Position numbers and translations under genes: made by a program
Source: Burkholderiales bacterium RIFCSPLOWO2_12_FULL_61_40
GTDB taxonomy: Bacteria; Pseudomonadota; Gammaproteobacteria; Burkholderiales; Burkholderiaceae_C
Direction: 5' to 3'
NCBI GenBank assembly: GCA_001770935.1
Contig: MESI01000050.1
Location: 26,092 to 90,091, forward strand
Length of the DNA: 64,000 bases
Shown here: piece after piece, positions 26,669-34,291 of the stretch
Numbering within the stretch: position 1 is the stretch's first letter
Layout: each line of letters starts with the position of its first letter
The notes under the pieces: generated by a model
Database searches by the model: none
What the model saw: only the letters and a program-made list of their open reading frames with translations
What the model was told of the DNA's origin: nothing

Positions 26669-29600
26669 TCGCTCGCCTGATCCATTGGTCGATCGCCAAC
26701 CGCTTTCTGGTGCTGATCGCCACCGTGCTGCTGGCGGCCTGGGGCGTCGTCTCTCTGGTTCGCACGCCGCTGGACGCGCTGCCCGACCTGTCCGACACCC
26801 AGGTCATCATCCGCACCACCTGGCCGGGGCAGGCGCCGCAACTGGTCGAGAACCAGGTGACCTATCCGCTGACCACCACCATGCTGTCGGTGCCCGGGGC
26901 GCGGGTCGTGCGCGGCTACTCCTTCTTTGGCGACAGCTACGTCTACGTGCTGTTCAAGGATGGAACCGACCTGTACTGGGCCCGCTCGCGGGTACTGGAA
27001 TACCTCAACCAGGTACAGTCACGCCTGCCCCCCGGCGCCACTTCGGCGCTCGGTCCGGATGCGACGGGCGTCGGCTGGATCTACCAGTACGCGCTGACCG
27101 ACAAGAGCGGCAAGCAGGATCTGGCGCAGTTGCGCAGCCTACAGGACTGGTTTCTCAAGTTCGAGCTCAAGACTGTGCCCGGCGTGGCCGAGGTGGCCAC
27201 CATCGGCGGCATGGTGCGCCAATACCAGGTGGTGCTCGATCCGGACAAGCTGGCCGCCTACCGCATTCCCCACGGCAAGGTGATCGAGGCGATTCGCCGC
27301 GCCAACCAGGAAGCGGGTGGCTCGGTGCTGGAAATGGGTGAAGCCGAGTTCATGGTGCGCGCTTCCGGTTACCTGCAGACCCTGGATGACTTCCGTGCCA
27401 TCCCGCTGATGACCACCGATGCCGGTGTCTCGGTGCTGTTAGGCGACGTGGCCCATGTGCAGATCGGTCCCGAGATGCGGCGCGGCATCGGCGAGCTGGA
27501 CGGCCAAGGCGAAGCCGTGGGCGGCGTGATCGTCATGCGCTCGGGCGAGAACGCGCTGACCACCATCGAGGCGGTCAAGGAGAAACTCGCTGTTCTGAAA
27601 AAGAGCCTGCCGCCAGGCGTTGAAATCGTGCCGACCTACGACCGCTCCGCGCTGATTGAGCGGGCCATCGAGAACCTCAGCCACAAGCTGATCGAGGAGT
27701 TCCTGGTGGTGGCCGTGGTGTGTGCGCTGTTCCTGTTTCACCTGCGCTCGGCCCTGGTGGCCATCGTCTCCTTGCCGCTGGGCATTCTGGCGGCCTTTAT
27801 CGTCATGCACGGCCAGGGCGTCAACGCCAACATCATGTCCCTGGGCGGCATCGCCATTGCCATCGGCGCCATGGTCGATGCGGCGGTGGTGATGATCGAG
27901 AACGCCCACAAGCATCTGGAGGAATGGAACCACGAACATCCTGGAGCGCTTTTGCAGGGCGACGCCCGCTGGCGGGTGATCGGCGATGCTGCCGCCGAGG
28001 TCGGCCCGGCGCTGTTTTTCTCGCTGCTCATCATCACCCTGTCGTTCGTGCCGGTGTTTACGCTGGAAGCGCAGGAAGGACGGATGTTCTCGCCGCTGGC
28101 CTTTACCAAGACCTATGCCATGGCGGCCAGCGCGGGCCTGGCAGTGACGTTGATCCCGGTGTTGATGGGCTATCTCATCCGGGGGCGCATCCCGGACGAA
28201 CGGAAGAACCCGCTCAATCGCTTCTTTGTTGCCATCTACCGCCCCATGCTGGAAGTCGTGCTGCGCTTTCCCAAGGCAACCATCGCCGTCGCGGCCTTGT
28301 TTTTTGCGGCCAGCTTGTGGCCTCTACAACACCTGGGTAGCGAGTTCATGCCGCCACTCGACGAGGGTGACCTGCTCTACATGCCGACCGCACTGCCGGG
28401 CCTGTCGGCGGGCAAAGCGGCGCAATTGCTGCAGCAGACCGACCGGCTGATCAAGGCCGTGCCGGAGGTGGCGAGCGTCTACGGCAAGGCGGGCCGGGCG
28501 GTGACCGCCACCGATCCCGCGCCGCTGGTGATGTTCGAGACCACCATCCAGTTCAAGCCCAGGAGCGAGTGGCGAGCGGGCATGACCCCCGAGATGATCG
28601 TCGAGGAACTGGACAAGACCGTGCGCGTTCCCGGCTTGACCAACATCTGGATTCCGCCGATCCGCAACCGTCTGGACATGCTGGCCACCGGCATCAAGAG
28701 TCCGGTCGGCGTCAAGGTGCTGGGCAGCGACCTTGCAGTCATCAACCGGCTCACGGGCGCGATCGAGCAGGCCGTGAAGAAGGTGCCCGGCGTCACCAGC
28801 GCCTTTGCCGAACGCCTGGACGGCGGGCGCTATGTCAACGTGAACATCCAGCGGGAGCGGGCGGCACGCTATGGGCTCAATATCGCCGATGTGCAGTCGG
28901 TGGTCGCCAGCGCCGTCGGCGGGATGAACATCGGCGAGACCATCGAAGGCTTGCAGCGCTACCCGATCAACGTGCGCTACCCGCGCGAGGTGCGTGACTC
29001 GCTAGACCGGTTGCGCAGTCTGCCCATCGTGACGCCGCGCGGGCAGCAACTCTTGCTGGGCGACGTAGCCGACATCCGCATCGACGACGGCCCACCGATG
29101 CTGCGCAGCGAGAACGCCCGCCTGGCCGGTTTTGTGTATATCGACCTGCGCGGCCGTGACCTCGGTACGGCGGTGCGCGAGATGCAGCAGGCGGTGACTG
29201 AGCAGGTGGAATTGCCGCCCGGCTACTCGGTGTCGTGGTCCGGCCAGTTCGAGTTTCTCGAACGCGCCGCTGCCCGCCTCAAGCTGGTGGTGCCTTTCAC
29301 GCTGCTCATCATCTTTGTGCTGCTCTACCTCACCTTCAAGCATTTCGGGGAGGCCCTGCTGCTGATGGCGACGTTGCCCTTTGCCCTGGTCGGCGGTATC
29401 TGGCTGCTGTTCGGCCTGCGCTACAACCTGTCGGTGGCCGGCGTCGTCGGCTTCATTGCCCTGGCGGGCGTAGCGGCCGAGTTCGGCGTGATCATGCTGC
29501 TCTACCTCAAGCAGGCCTGGATGGCGCGCATCGACCAGAACCAGACCAGCGAAGCCGACCTGCTCGCCGCCATCCGCGAAGGCGCGGTGCTGCGCGTGCG

Positions 29601-29835
29601 GCCGAAGGCGATGACGGTGGCGGTCATCCTGGCGGGCCTGCTGCCCATCATGTGGGGCGGCGGCACCGGCAGCGAAGTCATGCAGCGCATCGCCGCGCCC
29701 ATGGTCGGCGGCATGATCACCGCGCCGCTGCTGTCGATGTTCGTGATCCCGGCAGCCTACTACCTGATGCGCCGACCTCGCCGACAGTCGCACCCGCACA
29801 GGCAACCTATTCATTCGCAGGGCAACGTCCTGTGA
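26665..29835 (+). CDS. cusA: Cu(I)/Ag(I) RND efflux permease CusA/SilA
   Basis: The 1056-residue pump matches E. coli CusA closely. By direct counting the methionine triad that binds Cu(I)/Ag(I) falls at Met573 ([10 protein letters not shown]), Met623 (PLVMFETT) and Met672 ([11 protein letters not shown]). The helix 4 proton relay is Asp405 ([11 protein letters not shown]). Those are the same residue numbers as reported for E. coli CusA. It has 12 membrane helices and two large periplasmic loops. It exports copper and silver from the periplasm or cytosol through CusB and CusC. The pump is therefore distinct in metal specificity from the CzcA-like protein on the other strand. Confidence 0.97.
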   Translation: MIARLIHWSIANRFLVLIATVLLAAWGVVSLVRTPLDALPDLSDTQVIIRTTWPGQAPQLVENQVTYPLTTTMLSVPGARVVRGYSFFGDSYVYVLFKDGTDLYWARSRVLEYLNQVQSRLPPGATSALGPDATGVGWIYQYALTDKSGKQDLAQLRSLQDWFLKFELKTVPGVAEVATIGGMVRQYQVVLDPDKLAAYRIPHGKVIEAIRRANQEAGGSVLEMGEAEFMVRASGYLQTLDDFRAIPLMTTDAGVSVLLGDVAHVQIGPEMRRGIGELDGQGEAVGGVIVMRSGENALTTIEAVKEKLAVLKKSLPPGVEIVPTYDRSALIERAIENLSHKLIEEFLVVAVVCALFLFHLRSALVAIVSLPLGILAAFIVMHGQGVNANIMSLGGIAIAIGAMVDAAVVMIENAHKHLEEWNHEHPGALLQGDARWRVIGDAAAEVGPALFFSLLIITLSFVPVFTLEAQEGRMFSPLAFTKTYAMAASAGLAVTLIPVLMGYLIRGRIPDERKNPLNRFFVAIYRPMLEVVLRFPKATIAVAALFFAASLWPLQHLGSEFMPPLDEGDLLYMPTALPGLSAGKAAQLLQQTDRLIKAVPEVASVYGKAGRAVTATDPAPLVMFETTIQFKPRSEWRAGMTPEMIVEELDKTVRVPGLTNIWIPPIRNRLDMLATGIKSPVGVKVLGSDLAVINRLTGAIEQAVKKVPGVTSAFAERLDGGRYVNVNIQRERAARYGLNIADVQSVVASAVGGMNIGETIEGLQRYPINVRYPREVRDSLDRLRSLPIVTPRGQQLLLGDVADIRIDDGPPMLRSENARLAGFVYIDLRGRDLGTAVREMQQAVTEQVELPPGYSVSWSGQFEFLERAAARLKLVVPFTLLIIFVLLYLTFKHFGEALLLMATLPFALVGGIWLLFGLRYNLSVAGVVGFIALAGVAAEFGVIMLLYLKQAWMARIDQNQTSEADLLAAIREGAVLRVRPKAMTVAVILAGLLPIMWGGGTGSEVMQRIAAPMVGGMITAPLLSMFVIPAAYYLMRRPRRQSHPHRQPIHSQGNVL

Positions 29836-29844
29836 TGAACCCCG

Positions 29845-29872
29845 CCGGTCTCTGGCCTTCGCCAGAGACCGG
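29845..29872 (+). terminator. Perfect 12-bp hairpin between cusA and cusF
   Basis: CCGGTCTCTGGC and its exact complement GCCAGAGACCGG enclose a CTTC loop. No T run follows, so it is more likely a transcript-stabilising or attenuating hairpin than a full intrinsic terminator. It would set cusF and cusA expression apart. Confidence 0.5.
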
Positions 29873-29905
29873 TATTCCACTCTCAATTATTAGAGAAATC
29901 TGAAC

Positions 29906-30247
29906 ATGAAAAAGTCATTGATCACCTCACTTGCGACCATTCTTGTGCTTTCGGCCACCACAGCGATGGCGCAGCAGAAGATGGACGGCATGAAGACTAT
30001 GCCGATGGGAAAGCCAGCGGCAGGGCAAACCGTGCACATGGCCAAGGGCAAGGTAACCAAGGTCGACGTCGGCGCCAATATCGTCACCCTTGCCCATGAA
30101 CCCGTCAAGAGCATGAACTGGCCGGCCATGACCATGGGCTTCTTGGTCAAAGACAAAATGCTGTTCGACAAGCTCATTGTGGGGAATAAAGTGAGCTTTG
30201 AGTTCGTGCAAGAACCCAAGGGGTATGTCGTTACAAAGGTCAAATAA
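29906..30247 (+). CDS. cusF: Periplasmic copper chaperone CusF
   Basis: The 113-residue product has a signal peptide (ATILVLSATTAMAQQ) and a small beta-barrel with the CusF copper site: His64, Trp72, Met75 and Met77 (AHEPVKSMNWPAMTMGF), where the Trp makes the cation-pi contact with Cu(I). A Met-rich stretch precedes it (KMDGMKTMPMGK). It hands Cu(I)/Ag(I) to CusB. It duplicates the CusF-like domain already fused to CusB here. Confidence 0.93.
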   Translation: MKKSLITSLATILVLSATTAMAQQKMDGMKTMPMGKPAAGQTVHMAKGKVTKVDVGANIVTLAHEPVKSMNWPAMTMGFLVKDKMLFDKLIVGNKVSFEFVQEPKGYVVTKVK

Positions 30248-30256
30248 GCGGGTTTG

Positions 30257-30289
30257 CTGCGAGCCGTTGCTTGAACCATGGGCTCGCAG
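30257..30289 (+). terminator. Possible hairpin terminator after cusF
   Basis: CTGCGAGCC and GGCTCGCAG form a perfect 9-bp stem around a 15-base loop, ten bases after the cusF stop. No T tract follows, so Rho-independent termination is uncertain. Confidence 0.35.
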
Positions 30290-30465
30290 TTGCGCGACGA
30301 GGAACTATTCATCGTGCCAAGGCATCGAATTCCTAGGATGGCGGCCTCAGTCGTTAAGCACGCAGGGCACCGGTGCACGGGCCAGCGGGTGTCGGCTTGC
30401 TCGCCCGAAATGCCATCCCACCGGCTCTGCCTGCCCATCAAACCAAGTAAAACAGCGAGAAAATC

Positions 30466-30705
30466 ATGAACTTCAAGTATGTCGTCGCAATTGTCCCGCC
30501 CGAGGTTGTGGCAGCGACTGGCTCACCGAACACGTCAAGATCGAGATCTTCACGGAGGAATCGAAAGTAGTGCCGCTGCTCGACGCCTTGCTGGAAGCCG
30601 GGGACGCCGATCTCCCCCGACTCGGGAGTCGTGGCGGTGATCCCCGTGGACAGATTTCTCCATCTTCGTACCGGCACCGAGGTCTTGCCCGTCCCTCCAA
30701 CCTGA
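30466..30705 (+). pseudogene. Broken PII-like gene (heavy-metal-associated PII-NG group)
   Basis: The first ten codons read MNFKYVVAIV, a typical PII-family start. The next part is missing and the coding sense continues one frame over as SDWLTEHVKIEIFTEESKV and LLDALLEAGDAD. A second shift near 30615 leads to DSGVVAVIPVDRFLHLRTG and a stop at 30705. An intact relative would be about 105-110 residues, so roughly 35-40 residues around the T-loop are deleted and there are two frame changes. PII-like proteins of the PII-NG group are described next to CusABC-type pumps, which fits the position after cusF. Confidence 0.75.
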
Positions 30706-30806
30706 AAGTTCCGCTAATCAACACACGCAAAGAGGTTCGCCCGCTCCCCCCTTCCAATGCTGCGTCTGGCGCACAGCGCACGGTCCGCCGGTACCGGCCT
30801 CGTCCC

Positions 30807-31141
30807 CCATGCGCGCTCGCCTTGTTCGTGGCGGCCTGTGGCGAGCGCACGAGCGGTCCGACGTCACCGTTCAGGGAGACCGACATCTCGAGCACGACAC
30901 GCTGCAGGTGAAATACGTGACCGGCTTGCCCCCGAATTTTCTTGGCCTGTACGGCGACCAAGGCGCGACAGCGGCGCTGGCCAAGGAGTTCAAGATCTTC
31001 TATGCCGCGAAGCCGACCGACTCACAGGAGCACTACATGGTCACCCACAGTAACGCCATTTTCGTCGTCGACCTCCGCGGCCGTTTGCGCCTGCTCATCG
31101 ACGCGATGGCGGCCGACGTGGCGCGGCTGCTCAGGGAATAA
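30807..31141 (+). pseudogene. Broken SCO1/SenC copper-chaperone gene
   Basis: One frame holds a lipoprotein signal with lipobox (ALALFVAACGERTSG, Cys codon at 30837) followed by FRETDIS, the usual start of bacterial SCO proteins. Then the central part with the CxxxC copper site is absent. From about 30900 a different frame continues as VKYVTGLPPNFLGLYGDQ, then KEFKIFYAAKP, VTHSNAIFVVD and AADVARLL, the conserved C-terminal third including the His of the copper site. SCO proteins insert copper into CuA of oxidase subunit II. Loss of about 80 residues and a frame change should abolish function. Confidence 0.75.
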
Positions 31142-31188
31142 CGAACGGACCGACGGCCACCACTTTTCCATCAACAACAAGGATCGAC

Positions 31189-32100
31189 ATGCGTTTCAAC
31201 AAGTACCCCTTTCACGTCTTTCTGCTCGCACTCGTGCTCGGTGTCGCGACAACTGCGCCGGTTCGCGCCGGTGAGCCTGCCACCCTGATGCATATCCACG
31301 GCCTGTCATACAGCGCAAACGGTAAACAGCTCATGATCCCGAGCCACCATGGCCTGGCCGTCTTCGAGAACGGACGTTGGTCCAAGGCCGCTGGGTCGGC
31401 GCACGACTACATGGGTTTCTCGGCCACACGCGACGCGCTGTACAGCAGCGGGCACCCGGCACCGGGCTCGGGCCTGGCCAACCCCTTCGGTCTGATCAAG
31501 AGCCGCGACGGCGGCAAAACCTGGCAGAAGCTCGGGCTCGAGCGCGAGTCGGACTTCCACACGCTGGCGACGAGCTACGGCACCAACGCGGTGTACGTGG
31601 TCAACCACGCGCCGAATTCCCGCATGGGCCAGACCGGGATCCATCACACGCGCAACGACGGCCTTAAGTGGACGCGCGCCGCAGCCAGCGGACTGGGCGG
31701 CGAACTCAACTGCCTGGCCGCGCACCCCGCCGACGCCAACGTCGTTGCCGTCGGCACGACCGACGGGCTCTACCTGTCCCGGAATTCGGCCGAGAGCTTC
31801 GAGCTGCTGGCCGGCGGCCAGCGCGTGCTCGCCGAGGCCTTCGACCTCGATGGGCAGCAGCTGTGGTTCAGCACCTATGCGGGCAAGGCGGCGTTGCTGC
31901 GAATTGGATTGAAGCCCGGCGCCAGGGCCGAAGAGCTGCCAATCCCGGCCCTGACCGAAGACGCGGTGGCGTACATCGCACAAAACCCCGCGCAACGCCG
32001 CGAGATTGCATTCGCCACCTTCAAGCGAAGCGTGTTTCTTAGCAAGGACCAGGGGCGGACCTGGATGCAGATTGCGAAGGACGGAACGACCCTTGAGTGA
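31189..32100 (+). CDS. Secreted BNR/sialidase-like beta-propeller protein (F510_1955-type)
   Basis: The 303-residue product has a signal peptide (FLLALVLGVATTAPVRAGE) and a series of BNR/Asp-box motifs characteristic of beta-propeller proteins (SRDGGKTWQKLG near residue 105, TRNDGLKWTRA near 155, SKDQGRTWMQI near 290). It begins with a His-rich segment (LMHIHGLSYSANGKQLMIPSHHG). Annotated relatives are called F510_1955-family glycosylhydrolase, with no proven activity, and are frequent in copper-resistance regions. I infer a periplasmic role, not necessarily enzymatic. It starts 48 bases after the broken SCO gene. Confidence 0.7.
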   Translation: MRFNKYPFHVFLLALVLGVATTAPVRAGEPATLMHIHGLSYSANGKQLMIPSHHGLAVFENGRWSKAAGSAHDYMGFSATRDALYSSGHPAPGSGLANPFGLIKSRDGGKTWQKLGLERESDFHTLATSYGTNAVYVVNHAPNSRMGQTGIHHTRNDGLKWTRAAASGLGGELNCLAAHPADANVVAVGTTDGLYLSRNSAESFELLAGGQRVLAEAFDLDGQQLWFSTYAGKAALLRIGLKPGARAEELPIPALTEDAVAYIAQNPAQRREIAFATFKRSVFLSKDQGRTWMQIAKDGTTLE

Positions 32101-32103
32101 CCC

Positions 32104-32400
32104 ATGGAACGGCAGCGCACTCAGTTGCCCCAACCCGGCTCCAACCGGGGATACCGCCCAGTGCAACTTATTGAGCAAATGATCGTCAGCATTTGGTGCG
32201 GTGCGGCCCCGTTTTGCCCACGCCGACATCACCCGTCTGGACGCAACGCTGGTGCGTCTGTTTGGCTGGGGCCACGCAGTCGGCCACAAAGACATCGTGC
32301 GCTTGTTCCAGCGATTTGACCAAGCCAGCGCTACCCGGGTGCAGGCCAGCAGCTACCGCTGGCTTTTTGACAAACTCCAACTCAACCCCTGCCTACAGAA
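32104..32400 (+). mobile_element. IS1380-family transposase remnant
   Basis: The segment encodes LPQPGSNRGYRPVQLIEQM and SIWCGAA in one frame. After a one-base shift near 32207 it continues with RFAHADITRLDATLVRLFGW, HKDIVRLFQRFDQA and SSYRWLFDKLQLN. These are the N-terminal signature segments of IS1380-type transposases, which are about 450 residues long. Both ends and the catalytic core are missing, and no terminal inverted repeats are evident. It marks a past insertion at the edge of the metal region. Confidence 0.75.
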
Positions 32401-32553
32401 TGAAGATTGCATTACCGATCAGTGCCACGTTGTAAAGATGGCAGAGCCGGGAAGGCACGCTCTTCCCATTTGATTTTTCTCAACCGGATACGACACCGTA
32501 GCCCTACCCTGCAGCGCTTGTGGTTGAAATTCTGGTCAACAAAAGGAGTGGGT

Positions 32554-33207
32554 ATGAAAACCGATTCGGAATTGAAAAGTGATGTATTGGCGGAGTTGTC
32601 CTGGGACCCTCTGGTTCCAGAGGCGCGGGTGGGCGTGGCGGTCAGCGAAGGGGTGGTCACTCTGACCGGACACTTGGACTCCTACGCCGAGAAGGTCGCG
32701 GCTAAACGCGCCGCGGAACGGGTCAACGGCGTCAAGGCCATTGCCATGGAACTGGAAGTGATACCGGTCGGCATACACAAGCGCAGCGACACGGAGATTG
32801 CAGCGGCCGCTCAGCACGCCTTGAGTTGGAGCACTGCGGTGCCGCAGAACCGAATTCAGCTCTCGGTAGAGAAAGGTTGGGTCACCTTGAATGGCGAAGT
32901 CGATTGGAATTTTCAGCGCAAGGGGGTCGAACGTTTGATCCGGCCACTCAAAGGCGTTGTCGGGATCACTGACAACATCCGTATCAAAGAGATGGCCATT
33001 CCGTCGAACTTGACCACCCGGATTCAGGACGCATTGACCCGTCAGGCCGTGCGTGAAGCCAAACGTATCGAAATCATGGTGGATGGTGGTGTGGTGACCT
33101 TGCGTGGACGCGTTCACTCATGGGCGGAAAGCAGTGCCGCCGAGGGCGTTACCTGGTCTGCGCCAGGCGTGACCCGCGTCAACAACCAATTGGTGGTGGA
33201 GGCATAA
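32554..33207 (+). CDS. Triple BON-domain (OsmY-like) protein
   Basis: The 217-residue product has three BON repeats, each with the pattern VxVxxGxVTLxGxVxS (VSEGVVTLTGHLDSY near residue 28, VEKGWVTLNGEVDW near 108, VDGGVVTLRGRVHSW near 176). BON domains bind phospholipid and protect the envelope under stress. No signal peptide is present at the chosen ATG (32554), which has AAGGAG at good spacing, so it could be cytosolic like several betaproteobacterial BON proteins. It is followed by a CBS gene after three bases. Confidence 0.88.
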   Translation: MKTDSELKSDVLAELSWDPLVPEARVGVAVSEGVVTLTGHLDSYAEKVAAKRAAERVNGVKAIAMELEVIPVGIHKRSDTEIAAAAQHALSWSTAVPQNRIQLSVEKGWVTLNGEVDWNFQRKGVERLIRPLKGVVGITDNIRIKEMAIPSNLTTRIQDALTRQAVREAKRIEIMVDGGVVTLRGRVHSWAESSAAEGVTWSAPGVTRVNNQLVVEA

Positions 33208-33210
33208 GCC

Positions 33211-33663
33211 GTGACAACCCAGCTCAAGGACTTCGCCAGTTCTGTCGTTGCGGTGGTAGAACCCGACGCCAGCGCCCAGATGGTGGCCCAGGTGATGCGC
33301 AAGCACCACGTTGGCGCACTGGTGGTAGTGGACGCGGCAGAGAAAACCCGCCCCTTAGGCATCGTGACGGACCGGGATTTGGTCCTGGAACTGGTCGCCG
33401 AAGGGCTGGACCCCGCAGTATTTACAGCCGGCGACATCATGTCGATCGACCTGGTCCTGGCCAACCCCAACATGGATGCGACAGATGCGGTCCATCTGAT
33501 GAACACACACCAGTTGCGCCGTTTGGTGATCGCGGATGACGAGGGGCGCCTGGTAGGTATCGTCACCATGGAAGACGTGCTCGAACTGCTGGCACGTGAA
33601 CTCGCGGAGTTGGCGTCAGGCCTCCTGGGAGCAAAGGACCGGGAAGCCAGGCAACGTCTCTAG
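33211..33663 (+). CDS. Two-CBS-domain protein
   Basis: This 150-residue protein consists of two CBS domains (about residues 1-65 and 70-135), with LGIVTDRDLVLELVAEGLD and LVGIVTMEDVLELLARELA as the typical ends. CBS pairs bind adenine nucleotides and act as energy or ionic sensors. It uses a GTG start at 33211, only three bases after the BON gene, indicating one transcript and a joint stress-related role. No catalytic domain is attached. Confidence 0.87.
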   Translation: MTTQLKDFASSVVAVVEPDASAQMVAQVMRKHHVGALVVVDAAEKTRPLGIVTDRDLVLELVAEGLDPAVFTAGDIMSIDLVLANPNMDATDAVHLMNTHQLRRLVIADDEGRLVGIVTMEDVLELLARELAELASGLLGAKDREARQRL

Positions 33664-33685
33664 TACCAGCCATACGCGGTCATTT

Positions 33686-34039
33686 TTATTCGATGGGGAC
33701 ATTTGGGAATACAAAGGCCAGGCTTCCGTCGTGAAAAACGACGTCAAAACAACGCGTGCATTTGTCGCAATACAGGTGGGTGCGTTTGACATGCCTGGAG
33801 CGCAAAGCCAACTGCAATGGGACATCTGTGCAGTAAGGGCAAAGTTCCCGCATCTTTCCGGCGGATTCGACCTCGCCATCCGACAGAAAACCAGCTTCGG
33901 TCACCTTTCCGTCGACAACTATTTGTGGATCCAACTCAACCAGATAGAAGGGTGCAACACGCTTGTGCCTTAAATCATGGTTCCCCGTTTGGGTGGTCAA
34001 TGACGAGGCGTGGGACCCCGCATGAATTTCAGTTCGCAT
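33686..34039 (-). CDS. Zinc-ribbon-like small protein, unknown function
   Basis: The 117-residue product carries CPYC near residue 75 and CDKCTRC near residue 99, consistent with a zinc ribbon. The remainder is beta-rich (APFYLVELDPQIVVDGKV). I do not recognise a named family. The start at 34039 (MRTEIHAGSH) is supported by CAGGAG directly upstream. It is convergent with the CBS gene and divergent from lon. Confidence 0.6.
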   Translation of the reverse strand: MRTEIHAGSHASSLTTQTGNHDLRHKRVAPFYLVELDPQIVVDGKVTEAGFLSDGEVESAGKMRELCPYCTDVPLQLALRSRHVKRTHLYCDKCTRCFDVVFHDGSLAFVFPNVPIE

Positions 34040-34261
34040 GGTGAATCTCCTGCAAAACGTTGGACCCATGGCCTCAAACGCTGACTAAAAATTATCCGTC
34101 TTGCCCCAACAGGGTTCTTGCGAATTCTCAATGAAAATGCCGCGAACCATTGGCTTATCAGGGTTTTGAAGGGCGCAATGGCAGCTGCTATTTTTTGCTT
34201 TTTGTCAATGGGCCAGGCGGGTGCTGCCTCTACCCTTTCCCCATGATGTGAATAAAGCGGT

Positions 34262-34291
34262 GGAGGAGAAACTCGGATGCCACACATATGA
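34262..34291 (+). promoter_or_regulatory. Four-codon leader minigene overlapping the lon start
   Basis: A strong ribosome site GGAGGAG (34262-34268) precedes ATG CCA CAC ATA TGA (34277-34291), a four-codon reading frame whose stop overlaps the lon ATG (ATGA at 34288). lon itself has no good ribosome site at proper distance from its own ATG, so translation of lon may depend on termination of the minigene. This is inferred from layout only. Confidence 0.4.

Noticed and set aside
32201..32473. Independent 90-residue protein at the IS1380 remnant
   Set aside because: Its first 60 residues match the interior of an IS1380-type transposase and the rest is unrelated read-through, so it is a fragment, not a gene.
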